Assembly (NCBI RefSeq): GCF_001854185.1
Contig: NZ_CP017603.1
Location: forward strand, 3,658,001-3,722,000
Length of the DNA: 64,000 nt
Source: Clostridium formicaceticum
GTDB taxonomy: Bacteria > Bacillota > Clostridia > Peptostreptococcales > Natronincolaceae
Direction of reading: 5' to 3'
Shown here piece after piece: positions 44,304 through 51,780 of the stretch; position 1 is the first letter of the stretch; each line of letters begins with the position of its first letter. Below the pieces are notes generated by a model that was not told the DNA's origin, made no database searches, and saw only the letters and a list, made by a program, of their open reading frames with translations. Made by a program: the position numbers and the translations under genes.

Positions 44304-44573
44304 CTAATTATTTTCATCTGTTATTTTCTTGTCAGAATAAATGAAAATATTGCTATCATTTATTAAGTCTTCATCAAGACCGTTTATCGTTAATTCCCCT
44401 GCTTTATTAATATCTATAGTTATGGGTATAGCCTCTTCCCCACCACCAGTATTTAAATACTCAAGTCCTAAAATTACAAAAAAGTTAAATTGCGATAAAT
44501 TTGATTTTCTTGATTTATATACATTCGCCTGATTAGAAAAGTTCAATGCCATTGAAGATTTAATATTTTCCAA
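44304..44573 (-). CDS. small-cluster protein with SNQAN motif and beta-like tail
   Basis: About 89 residues. NFSNQANVYKSRKSNLSQFN is followed by a hydrophobic strand (FFVILGLEYLN), a GGGEE turn and IPITIDINKAGELTINGLDE. It shares the SNQAN motif and the ITIDINKAGELTING tail pattern with the protein at 43874. The start is uncertain: TTG at 44573 has GGAG nine bases upstream, and TTG at 44579 directly abuts the previous stop. No known family is recognised. Confidence 0.65.
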   Translation of the reverse strand: MENIKSSMALNFSNQANVYKSRKSNLSQFNFFVILGLEYLNTGGGEEAIPITIDINKAGELTINGLDEDLINDSNIFIYSDKKITDENN

Positions 44574-44579
44574 AACCAA

Positions 44580-44768
44580 TCACTCCATATATTCTTTCAT
44601 AATTTTTTGTACTTTTTTGTTTTTTTCTTCATTAGATAGAGACTTTTCATTACGTATCCTATATAATTTTTCTAGTAATTCTATGGGATTATTGTACTTT
44701 TTACTATAAATCGTAAACTCAGCATCCTCTATCGAAGTAACTTTTATAAAAGTATTTTCTTCTCCCAT
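44580..44768 (-). CDS. 62-residue protein with NPIELLEKLY motif
   Basis: Begins MGEENTFIKVTSIEDAEFTIYS, then NNPIELLEKLYRIRNEKSLS and a Lys/Glu-rich helix to the end. The NP-I/L-E/D-LL/II-E/Q-KLY motif also ends the protein at 42946. Strong GGAGGTGG before the ATG. It lies 21 bases after the gene at 44790 and runs directly into 44573. Function unknown. Confidence 0.65.
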   Translation of the reverse strand: MGEENTFIKVTSIEDAEFTIYSKKYNNPIELLEKLYRIRNEKSLSNEEKNKKVQKIMKEYME

Positions 44769-44789
44769 CGTGCCACCTCCAATACACCT

Positions 44790-45098
44790 TTAAAATTTAA
44801 CAGTTGTACTTTCTTTACGATCTGGTCCTTTAACATCTTTAATGGTAACAGAATCTCCTTTTTTCATTTTCTTTCTAGCTTCAATTATTTTTTCAGTCTC
44901 TTCACCTACATTGAATCGATTATGGTTTTCTACATCTACGCTTAAAGTTTTATATTTAGAATTCGCTTCATCATATGGTACGCCGTCCATGTACACTGTT
45001 CCATCCATATTAATCTGAATTTCTGAGGGTGCATTCCTATGTTTTTTTCTTGTTTTGATTTTTATCCACTGATTAGCAGGATGATCATTTATAGCCAT
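44790..45098 (-). CDS. 102-residue small-cluster protein
   Basis: Starts MAINDHPANQWIKIKTRKKHR, a basic segment with an ANQ motif, followed by EIQINMDGTVYMDGVPYDE, which repeats the I-x-I-x-x-D-G-x-x-x-x-x-G pattern of its neighbours. The C-terminal half is Lys/Glu-rich with strands (DSVTIKDVKG). I recognise no family. AGAAGGGAG precedes the ATG. It follows the 56-residue gene by 15 bases, which suggests one transcript. Confidence 0.68.
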   Translation of the reverse strand: MAINDHPANQWIKIKTRKKHRNAPSEIQINMDGTVYMDGVPYDEANSKYKTLSVDVENHNRFNVGEETEKIIEARKKMKKGDSVTIKDVKGPDRKESTTVKF

Positions 45099-45113
45099 GC
45101 TTCTACTCCCTTC

Positions 45114-45284
45114 TTAGCCAAAATTAATATTTACAGTAGAACAACTTTGTGTTGTAACGCTATAGGCTGAAAGAGCCATATTGGATTGTTGATTTGTGTT
45201 TATCTGATTAGAAATTTTAGCTGTCATTCGAACATTATCTTTATGCTGAATTTTAGACAAGTCCTTTGGAATAGCTTTGTTCAT
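45114..45284 (-). CDS. 56-residue Asn/Gln/Ser-rich protein
   Basis: The product contains AKISNQINTNQQSNMALSAY and ends TTQSCSTVNINFG. The ISNQIN stretch resembles the SNQAN motif of its neighbours, and one Cys lies near the C-terminus. The ATG at 45284 has AAAGGAGAGG upstream; a longer in-frame start would add 11 residues. It may head a second transcript of the cluster because two hairpins lie upstream. Asn/Gln/Ser-rich strands are typical of self-assembling proteins, but no assembly is shown. Confidence 0.65.
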   Translation of the reverse strand: MNKAIPKDLSKIQHKDNVRMTAKISNQINTNQQSNMALSAYSVTTQSCSTVNINFG

Positions 45285-45346
45285 AGATATATCCTCTCCT
45301 TTACATAGCCTAGACAATTAAAAGTTTTATTGTATAAGTGGGCTTT

Positions 45347-45378
45347 GAAACAGGTGGAGTAGTGTCTCCACCTGTTTC
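45347..45378 (-). terminator. hairpin in the gap upstream of the 56-residue gene
   Basis: 13-bp perfect stem GAAACAGGTGGAG / CTCCACCTGTTTC with six-base loop. The T run is poor on both strands, so it may be a leader structure. The rest of the 45285-45576 gap holds no gene I can support. Confidence 0.5.
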
Positions 45379-45528
45379 CCCGATCTTCAGCTTTAGCTGG
45401 ATGAATTCACTTAGCTCTACAGTTCAGACCTATAATATGATAAGTACTCTGCATTAACATACTATGCAATAAAGAAACTAAATGTTCTTAAGTTTAAGAA
45501 AGATCCACCTTATTCCAACGCTAAAAAT

Positions 45529-45569
45529 GAAAGATGACAATACAGCAGAGGGCTATATTGTCATCTTTC
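45529..45569 (-). terminator. terminator after the 73-residue gene
   Basis: 14-bp perfect stem GAAAGATGACAATA / TATTGTCATCTTTC followed by ATTTTTAG on the minus strand. It ends the transcript that starts at the tandem 51-residue genes. Confidence 0.75.
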
Positions 45570-45576
45570 TATTTCT

Positions 45577-45798
45577 TTAGCTATTCATCTTATCCATTGC
45601 TTCTTTTAAACCTTTAATTTTATCTAGTTTTGTAGCTTTTTTTGTTTTTATTGAGCTAAGGGCCTCCAATAATTCTACCGCATCTACGGAGTTAATTGCC
45701 TCATTAGACTCTATTTCATATCCTTTAATACCCATATTTAATGGATGGAATTTTTTAGAGTTAAAGGTTAATCCCCCTTTAGAGAATCCAATTTTCAA
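45577..45798 (-). CDS. 73-residue protein downstream of the tandem paralogues
   Basis: Starts at TTG with GGGAG nine bases upstream; sequence KIGFSKGGLTFNSKKFHPLN is followed by an acidic stretch and a Lys-rich helical tail (DKIKGLKEAMDKMNS). No family recognised. It follows the third 51-residue paralogue by 63 bases and precedes a terminator, so it is probably the last gene of that transcript. Confidence 0.62.
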   Translation of the reverse strand: MKIGFSKGGLTFNSKKFHPLNMGIKGYEIESNEAINSVDAVELLEALSSIKTKKATKLDKIKGLKEAMDKMNS

Positions 45799-45861
45799 TT
45801 TTTAGCGCTCCCTTCTGTAAAGATTTCTAATTAAATGATTTCTTTGTTTAACATAGCACTT

Positions 45862-46017
45862 TTATAGGTCTAGAATATCATCATCAGTTTGTAGTGCAAA
45901 ACCAATTTGAGCTTCAATAATGTTAGTAACTTGTGCTGCTATTAATGTTAGTACCTGTAATTGTACCTGGGTTACGTTTTTTTGATTTACTACAGAAGCA
46001 TAAACTCTATCTGCCAT
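45862..46017 (-). CDS. 51-residue paralogue 1 (MADRIYASVVNQ family)
   Basis: Translated by hand: 51 residues beginning MADRIYASVVNQKNVTQVQL and ending LQTDDDILDL. The middle is a continuous hydrophobic/polar helix (LQVLTLIAAQVTNIIEAQIG) and the tail is acidic. AGAAGGAGG precedes the ATG. It is the most divergent of three tandem copies (Asn-Val-Thr in place of Thr-Val-Ser; Ile-Ile in place of Leu-Ile). No known family. Lack of a leader peptide or export genes argues against a bacteriocin. Confidence 0.8.
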   Translation of the reverse strand: MADRVYASVVNQKNVTQVQLQVLTLIAAQVTNIIEAQIGFALQTDDDILDL

Positions 46018-46061
46018 TGTATAACCTCCTTCTTGAATAAGTTATTCTTTTTAAAGGAAAT

Positions 46062-46217
46062 TTAAGCGTCTATTACATCATTGTCAGTTTGTAAAGTAAA
46101 ACCAATCTGAGCTTCGATCAGGTTAGTAACCTGCGCTGCTATTAATGTCAATACTTGTAATTGAATTTGAGATACAGTTTTTTGGTTTACTACAGAAGCA
46201 TAAATTCTATCTGCCAT
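46062..46217 (-). CDS. 51-residue paralogue 2 (MADRIYASVVNQ family)
   Basis: 51 residues, differing from copy 3 at only a few positions (Ile18, Asn46, Ala51). A longer in-frame start at 46250 exists, but GGGGGAG lies just before the ATG at 46217 and both sister copies begin at MADRIY, so the short form is right. Identical length and start in all three copies show that purifying selection acts on the whole protein. Confidence 0.82.
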   Translation of the reverse strand: MADRIYASVVNQKTVSQIQLQVLTLIAAQVTNLIEAQIGFTLQTDNDVIDA

Positions 46218-46252
46218 AGTTGATTCTCCCCCTTTTTTAATTAACTTCAAAA

Positions 46253-46408
46253 TTAGATGTCTATTACATCATCGTCTGTTTGTAAAGTAAAACCGATTTG
46301 AGCTTCAATTAAGTTGGTAACTTGTGCTGCTATTAATGTTAAAACTTGTAACTGTACCTGAGATACAGTTTTCTGATTTACTACAGAAGCATAGATACGA
46401 TCTGCCAT
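46253..46408 (-). CDS. 51-residue paralogue 3 (MADRIYASVVNQ family), first of the tandem set
   Basis: 51 residues, MADRIYASVVNQKTVSQVQL at the start and LQTDDDVIDI at the end. AAAGGAGGTGAAACACA gives a very strong ribosome binding site, so high expression is expected. A SigK-like promoter candidate lies 41 bases further upstream. Hydrophobic positions in the central helix have a near-heptad spacing, which suits oligomerisation. The VVNQ segment may relate to the SNQ motifs of the downstream cluster. Confidence 0.82.
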   Translation of the reverse strand: MADRIYASVVNQKTVSQVQLQVLTLIAAQVTNLIEAQIGFTLQTDDDVIDI

Positions 46409-46448
46409 TGTGTTTCACCTCCTTTCACGTCCTCCCTTTTTTCTACTA

Positions 46449-46475
46449 CAATATATGAAGATGTACTTATTGCGT
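46449..46475 (-). promoter_or_regulatory. candidate SigK-type promoter for the tandem 51-residue genes
   Basis: On the minus strand AC (46474-46475), 16 bases, then CATATATTG (46449-46457), against the Bacillus SigK consensus AC-N16-17-CATANNNTA with one mismatch at the last position. The motif is short, so chance matches are common in AT-rich DNA. Confidence 0.45.
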
Positions 46476-46588
46476 GCTATTGAAAAAAAGTTTTTAATTG
46501 AATCTTTTTTAGTTCTTCTTTTGGATGTATGGGAATCAATGGCTTCAAATAAGTTCCAAACTATTTTTTGCTTTTAAAAAATTAAAAA

Positions 46589-46618
46589 TGGACACATCGT
46601 TATAACACGATGTGTCCA
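46589..46618 (-). terminator. terminator after the CotJC-like gene
   Basis: 12-bp perfect stem TGGACACATCGT / ACGATGTGTCCA, six-base loop, then TTTTTAATTTTTT on the minus strand. About 100 bases separate it from the stop. Confidence 0.88.
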
Positions 46619-46714
46619 AAGCTTTCCATCCTACTATTTAATTAAGCTTATTTGCTAAGTATCTAAAAGTTCCCCAATCTTGCTTTGGTGTTTTCATTGC
46701 TAATGCTATTTCTC

Positions 46715-47404
46715 TTAGTTAGGTTGTTGTCTTGGATCCTGAAAACTTGGTGGTGTAGGGTTTGGTGCTTCAAATCCATTGGTTGCAGGGGAAGGGTTTG
46801 ATAAATTGAAGTAAAGTTTAGCATCTGGTGTTACCCCGAAATCTCTATTAGAAGCCGTATCTTGTATCCTATTTAATGCTTCTCTAAACATAGCATTATG
46901 CGCTTCTTCTCGATTCAACAAAAAGTCTATTGTTTCCTTTACATACTTATCATTAATCTGTCGATATAAGTATTCATAAACTACTTTAGCTCTTTGTTCT
47001 GCTGCTATATTTGATAATAAATCTGCTGCCAAGTCTCCTGTGACATTAACATAATTAGCTGTCCAAGGCTCTCCAGAAGCATTGGTCAACATAGGTGCTA
47101 ATCCACCTAACACTTGATTCTCAATAACACCTGATGTAACCTGCTCTACCTTTAAATCATGTCCATTTAATAAAGTAATTGTTTGCGCTACCATCTCCAT
47201 ATGACTTAGTTCCTCTGCCCCTATATCCAAAAATAAATCCTTGATATCAGGATCCTTCACACGAAAACTTTGAGAAAGATACTGCATAGCGGCTTTCAGT
47301 TCTCCATTAGGCCCCCCCAATTGTTCCTGCAGTAAAGCAGCGTATTGAGGATTAGGCGCTTCGATTTTTACTTCTCGCATCATTTTTTTATCATGATTAA
47401 ACAT
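46715..47404 (-). CDS. manganese catalase / CotJC-like ferritin-fold protein
   Basis: 229 residues. Dimanganese-site ligands are recognisable: Glu in GELKAAMQYLSQ, Glu and His in GAEELSHMEM, Glu in AAEQRAKVVYEYL and His in REEAHNAMF. This is the manganese catalase family, which includes the spore coat protein CotJC. The C-terminal tail (about 30 residues, Pro/Asn-rich, NPSPATNGFEAPNPTPPSF) is disordered-looking. The ATG at 47404 has GGAGGTGA at nine bases. No cotJA or cotJB partner is seen. A spore coat or peroxide-protection role is likely by family. Confidence 0.88.
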   Translation of the reverse strand: MFNHDKKMMREVKIEAPNPQYAALLQEQLGGPNGELKAAMQYLSQSFRVKDPDIKDLFLDIGAEELSHMEMVAQTITLLNGHDLKVEQVTSGVIENQVLGGLAPMLTNASGEPWTANYVNVTGDLAADLLSNIAAEQRAKVVYEYLYRQINDKYVKETIDFLLNREEAHNAMFREALNRIQDTASNRDFGVTPDAKLYFNLSNPSPATNGFEAPNPTPPSFQDPRQQPN

Positions 47405-47465
47405 AATCATTCACCTCCAATCATTAGTATAATCAAAATTGTCTTTATTATAAGATGAAAATATC

Positions 47466-47508
47466 AAAAGCTATCCTTTTAAAAAAATTTCTTATAAGGA
47501 TAGCTTTT
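47466..47508 (-). terminator. terminator after the DUF1653 gene
   Basis: 13-bp stem AAAAGCTATCCTT / AAGGATAGCTTTT beginning just after the stop codon of the DUF1653 gene. Confidence 0.8.
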
Positions 47509-47512
47509 TTAC

Positions 47513-47743
47513 CTATAGCTCTTCAAGTGCTGTTTCGTTACATTCTTGAAACCTATTCACTAACTTTCCGTCAACCTCAACCTCCTCTAAAAACATAGCA
47601 AGAGGTCTTACCCATATACCTCCTTCTCCATATAACGCTTGATATACAACCAATTCCTCCATCGTTTCAGAATGCTTTGCTATATGTAACACCAAATATT
47701 CTTTTCCCTTAAAATGTCTATACTTTTTACCGATTTGGCACAT
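47513..47743 (-). CDS. DUF1653-family small protein
   Basis: 76 residues. KKYRHFKGKEYLVLHIAKHS, ELVVYQALYGEGGIWVRPLAMF and the final RFQEC match DUF1653, a small beta-rich SH3-like domain of unknown function. The ATG follows AAGGAGGG. It has its own terminator. It lies between a zinc-ribbon gene and the CotJC-like gene. Confidence 0.87.
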   Translation of the reverse strand: MCQIGKKYRHFKGKEYLVLHIAKHSETMEELVVYQALYGEGGIWVRPLAMFLEEVEVDGKLVNRFQECNETALEEL

Positions 47744-47819
47744 ACTATTCCCTCCTTACTGAAAGATATGGACACTACTGGAATCTTGCTCCCATAGTGT
47801 CCTAAAAGATTTCTTACAT

Positions 47820-48029
47820 TTAAATTAACATTCCTTCCTTTTGAAATATATTTTTTTTATTTGCACATTCTTTACAAAGTACCTTTTTGGGTCCTCCTTG
47901 AGGATCAAGTAACTTTCCACACGTATCACATATGATACAGCAGCAGCTGGCAATCTCTGATGTACTCCTAGTGATAGGTTGCCCCTCATAGTTATATCCT
48001 ATAACTACTTTTTCTTTTTTCTCTTCCAT
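47820..48029 (-). CDS. small cysteine-rich (zinc-ribbon-like) protein
   Basis: 69 residues. EIASCCCIICDTCGKLLD and VLCKECANKK provide two CxxC pairs for a zinc ribbon. The layout recalls the SR1P/GapA-binding peptide type, but the match is loose and I do not assign it. GGGAGGTGATGTGAC precedes the ATG. Confidence 0.68.
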   Translation of the reverse strand: MEEKKEKVVIGYNYEGQPITRSTSEIASCCCIICDTCGKLLDPQGGPKKVLCKECANKKNIFQKEGMLI

Positions 48030-48232
48030 GTCACATCACCTCCCACATTACCTTTTTTTACTATATTATATGCATTTAGAAATCTTTTTGTTTTTTCTAA
48101 AACCTACTATCACTTCATTATATCATGGATAGCAAAATGTATTTCATGAAATAGCACCAACTTTCTGTTACTTCATATGATAACTAGTAGGAAGCTTTTC
48201 TTAAAAGAGTTTTAAGAGAAAGGATGGTGTGT

Positions 48233-49615
48233 ATGGTGGCACTAACATTAACTCACTGGATCTATGTTGTGATGGTTTTCGTTGTTTTAGTAGTTATGGT
48301 AATGAGAAGAGATACTTTAGTTCCTTGTATCTTAGGAATTTTTCTAATGGGATTAACAGCATCAAAGGGAGTTTTTGGTGCAATAGGAGGAATTTTTGAT
48401 GCCTTTGTTGTTGCCGGTACCGAACTGTTAGGGATTATATTTGTTATTTCAGTCATTGTATCTATGTCTAGATTGTTGGAGGATTTAGGGGCAAATCAAT
48501 TGATGGTCAAGCCCTTTACCAAACTGATTAAAACGCCTGATCGCGCTTTTTGGTTTATGGGCTTTGTCATGTTTATCGTATCTTGGTTTTTCTGGCCATC
48601 TCCTGCTACAGCCCTTGTTGGTGCTGTATTACTACCAGTAGCTTTGAAGGTAGGTCTTCCGGCTATAGGAGCTGCTATGGCTATTAATTTATTTGGCCAT
48701 GGCTTAGCGCTTTCTACAGACTTTGTTATCCAAGGGGCTCCCACAATGGCGGCCAATGCAGCACAGGTAGAAGTAACGGATCTAATGATTCAAGGACTTC
48801 CCCTCTTTGCTGTAATGGGAATTGTTACTATTATTACTGCCTACATTCTATTAAAAAAAGATATGAAAAAAGGGCTCCTTAAACCTGAAGAAGACTTCAT
48901 TGAAGAAACCCTCACCGAGGAAAAATTAAAACCTACTGCAAAGGTAGCAGCTATTTTGGTGCCATTGGTTTTTACTATTGATATTATTGCAATGTTTGTT
49001 TTTCAACTAAAAGGCGGAGATGCAACAGCTTTAATCGGAGGAACAGCAGTTTTGATTCTACTGGTTTTATGCTTTGCTGAACATAAAAAAAGTGCTTTAG
49101 AAGCAGTAACCAAATACATCAAGTCAGGATTTGTATTTGGTATGGAGATTTTTGGTCCCATCATCCCTATTGCTGCCTTCTTTTACATGGGAGATATAAG
49201 TACCTTTGCCCAAGTAATGGGAAGAGAAGCTCTGCCTGCTGCCTCTCAAGGAATTTTAGCTGACTTGGGAAATGCCTTAGCCTCCATTGCACCTATGAAC
49301 AAGCCTACGGCAGCAGTAATGGAGATGACTATAGGCGCTATTACTGGCTTAGATGGTTCTGGCTTTTCAGGCGTACCTTTAGTGGGAGCTTTAGCTAGAG
49401 TTTTTGGTACGGCAGTGCGTGGGAGCGTCGCTACCCTTGCAGCTTTAGGGCAAATTGGTGCTATTTGGGTAGGAGGAGGAACCATCGTTCCTTGGGGTTT
49501 AATTCCTGCTGCCGCTATTTGTAAAGTAGCCCCTATGGATTTAGCCCGGAGAAATTTTATCCCAGTTATCATTGGATTAATTGTAACTACAATTGTTGCT
49601 ATGTTTATTATTTAA
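48233..49615 (+). CDS. polytopic transporter of the ion-transporter superfamily, substrate unknown
   Basis: 460 residues and about eleven to twelve membrane helices. The repeated halves with glycine/proline-rich re-entrant loops (SWFFWPSPATALVGAVLLP, FGHGLALSTDFVIQGAP; ITGLDGSGFSGVPLVGAL) are typical of ion-transporter (NhaC/DcuC/CitM-like) carriers. A charged cytoplasmic loop lies at about 210-240. The ATG at 48233 is chosen because GAAAGGA is well spaced; an upstream ATG touches the site. It is monocistronic with its own promoter region (48030-48232). Confidence 0.78.
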   Translation: MVALTLTHWIYVVMVFVVLVVMVMRRDTLVPCILGIFLMGLTASKGVFGAIGGIFDAFVVAGTELLGIIFVISVIVSMSRLLEDLGANQLMVKPFTKLIKTPDRAFWFMGFVMFIVSWFFWPSPATALVGAVLLPVALKVGLPAIGAAMAINLFGHGLALSTDFVIQGAPTMAANAAQVEVTDLMIQGLPLFAVMGIVTIITAYILLKKDMKKGLLKPEEDFIEETLTEEKLKPTAKVAAILVPLVFTIDIIAMFVFQLKGGDATALIGGTAVLILLVLCFAEHKKSALEAVTKYIKSGFVFGMEIFGPIIPIAAFFYMGDISTFAQVMGREALPAASQGILADLGNALASIAPMNKPTAAVMEMTIGAITGLDGSGFSGVPLVGALARVFGTAVRGSVATLAALGQIGAIWVGGGTIVPWGLIPAAAICKVAPMDLARRNFIPVIIGLIVTTIVAMFII

Positions 49616-49650
49616 ACAAATTTTATAAACAATGCATTACAGATGAACCT

Positions 49651-49684
49651 TAAAAGACCTTGAAATAACCTTCAAGGTCTTTTA
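49651..49684. terminator. bidirectional terminator between convergent genes
   Basis: 13-bp perfect stem TAAAAGACCTTGA / TCAAGGTCTTTTA with eight-base loop, serving the transporter gene (plus) and the ABC cluster (minus). Confidence 0.88.
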
Positions 49685-49727
49685 TTTAAAGGATCTATCA
49701 CGACATATAGTTTTTATCATCTGTTTT

Positions 49728-50996
49728 TTAAATAAAGCGCAATGCCTCAACTGGATCCAGTTTTGCAGCTTGATAAGCAGGATAAAGACTGGAAAGGATA
49801 CCAATCACCAGTGCTACAATTATAGAGATCAATAAAAGATCTCCCCTCCAAACTACAGCAATATTCATACCTGCAAAAAAAGGTCCCCCATAGCCAGCAA
49901 TTAACATACCTACTAAGTAGCCTAAAAATCCTCCTGCTAGACTAATAAAAACGCCTTCTAAAAGAATCATTTTAGCGATATGGGATTTCCGAAAACCTAG
50001 TGCACGGAATACCCCAATTTCCCGAGTGCGTTCTCGAACAGAAGCAGACATGGTTAAGCCAACTACTAACATTCCCACAAGGAGTACTAGTAAAGATACG
50101 GTCATGCCAAAACGCACTAACCGCGTCAGCATCTCATCCCGCCTCAGCGTTTCTTGACGCAAACTAGTGACCTGAGTGTGGGGAAGTGCTTCATCTATCT
50201 CTAGAAGTAAAGCTTCTTCAGATCCAGCCAAGTAATCAACCGACATTTCAATAACGGTTATTTCATCAGGACGATTTAATAGTTTCTGTGCTGTTGGAAG
50301 ATTCATAAAAACTTGTTGATCTTCTACTGATCCACTTTCCACCAAAATCCCAAAAACCTCCAATACCTGCCCTGAAAGGGTTATTAAATCACCTTCCATT
50401 GCCCCCAAAGATGCTGCAGCACTAGATCCAAGCACTATCTGATCATCTGAAGGATTCAATCCTTCCAAATCCTGCCTTGTAAGATCGATGGTTTCAAAAT
50501 CCATCTTTTTACTATCTCCAACTCCTTTGGTCTCTTGCATCTTCTCTTCTACCTTTGATCGTTGATCCTTGTCTCTGATCCTCAACCAGGGTTTTAATAG
50601 AAATTCTTCTTGTAGGTCAGTACCCACCATAATCATCTTTTGTCCATGCTCTAATGTACCTAACCCCAATAACTTTGGCGCCATAACTTTAATCATGTTT
50701 CTTGAGGGAAGTCCTTGAATTACATCTATATCAGTTGTGCTTAATTGCGCTACATCATACATTATCTCTGGAAGAGTAATACCCCCATAGGAAAAAGTTA
50801 AACCACCAGCCTCCGGTGTAATAACAACATTCACACCAAATTCTGCCACCTGACGGGTCATCTCTATCTTCATAGCTTCTATCACCCCATAGACCGATAC
50901 TATGGTGGCAATACCAATCATCAGCCCCAAAAGAACAAAAAACATTTTTGCCTTTCGACGGCGGAGGTTGTTGAATGTTATATGATAAAACTGCAT
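49728..50996 (-). CDS. ABC transporter permease, MacB/FtsX type (permease 2)
   Basis: 422 residues: one N-terminal helix (about 17-38), a large extracytoplasmic MacB-like domain (about 40-285), then three helices (about 293-315, 340-365, 380-405). It ends YPAYQAAKLDPVEALRFI, the classic FtsX/MacB C-terminus. It is paralogous to the permease at 51781-52974 (same ends, NNLRRRKAKMFF versus NNLKRRKIKMLF), so the pair should form a heterodimer with the ATPase between them. Confidence 0.92.
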   Translation of the reverse strand: MQFYHITFNNLRRRKAKMFFVLLGLMIGIATIVSVYGVIEAMKIEMTRQVAEFGVNVVITPEAGGLTFSYGGITLPEIMYDVAQLSTTDIDVIQGLPSRNMIKVMAPKLLGLGTLEHGQKMIMVGTDLQEEFLLKPWLRIRDKDQRSKVEEKMQETKGVGDSKKMDFETIDLTRQDLEGLNPSDDQIVLGSSAAASLGAMEGDLITLSGQVLEVFGILVESGSVEDQQVFMNLPTAQKLLNRPDEITVIEMSVDYLAGSEEALLLEIDEALPHTQVTSLRQETLRRDEMLTRLVRFGMTVSLLVLLVGMLVVGLTMSASVRERTREIGVFRALGFRKSHIAKMILLEGVFISLAGGFLGYLVGMLIAGYGGPFFAGMNIAVVWRGDLLLISIIVALVIGILSSLYPAYQAAKLDPVEALRFI

Positions 50997-51008
50997 TTTA
51001 TCCCTCCG

Positions 51009-51725
51009 TTAGTTTTTCTTATTAGAAAGTACTTGAAGGATTTCTTCTTGATCTGATAACAGACTTCCATCCTTCATCATAATGCTACGCCCCATATAAC
51101 GGGTGTTATCTGGATTATGGGTAACCATAAGAATCGTCAAACCTTCTTTGTTTAATTGTTGAAAAAGTTCCATAATCTCATCACCAGTTTTTGTATCAAG
51201 GCTACCAGTAGGCTCATCCGCTAATATAAGTGGAGGCGCATTTACAATAGCTCTTGCAATTGCTACTCTTTCCTGTTCCCCTCCAGAGAGTTGATTAGGA
51301 AGTCGCTTCATTTTATTGGCTAAACCCACCCGATGCAGGGCATCCTCTGCCATTTCCCTCTTTTCTTTGTTTGATCGTTTTGTAGTAGTTAAAGGAAGCA
51401 TAACATTTTCATGTGCCGTTAAATAGGGAATTAATTGAAATTGTTGAAAAACAAACCCTAAATATTCACGCCTAAAATCAGCCCGTCTCTCCTGGGATAG
51501 CTTATAAATATCGATACCATCTATTTCAATGATTCCAGAGGTAGGAGGATTCAGCGCTCCTATAATAGATAAGAGGGTACTTTTACCAGATCCAGAATGC
51601 CCCATTACGCTGACGGATTCTCCTTTCTCAATATCCAATGTTATAGACTTCAGGGCTTGAACTTCCTCACCCATGGACTTATATACTTTCTTTATATCTC
51701 TTAATGAGATCATCGTCTCAGACAT
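51009..51725 (-). CDS. ABC transporter ATP-binding protein, MacB/LolD type
   Basis: 238 residues. Walker A GHSGSGKST (about 42-50), Q loop FQQFQLIPYLTAHENV, signature LSGGEQERVAIARA, Walker B LILADEPTGSLD and switch His in MVTHNPD. It energises the two FtsX-type permeases that flank it. Such systems transmit force rather than transport small molecules through a channel. It starts 55 bases after the first permease. Confidence 0.95.
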   Translation of the reverse strand: MSETMISLRDIKKVYKSMGEEVQALKSITLDIEKGESVSVMGHSGSGKSTLLSIIGALNPPTSGIIEIDGIDIYKLSQERRADFRREYLGFVFQQFQLIPYLTAHENVMLPLTTTKRSNKEKREMAEDALHRVGLANKMKRLPNQLSGGEQERVAIARAIVNAPPLILADEPTGSLDTKTGDEIMELFQQLNKEGLTILMVTHNPDNTRYMGRSIMMKDGSLLSDQEEILQVLSNKKN

Positions 51726-51780
51726 ATTTATCCTCCTTTAATATTTTTCTTCGATACGCTATTGGCTCTTTTTAAGTCTA

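Noticed and set aside
45862-46408. Bacteriocin or quorum peptide set
   Set aside because: No leader with double-Gly, no transporter, immunity or modification gene; the neighbours are structural-looking small proteins and a CotJC-like gene.
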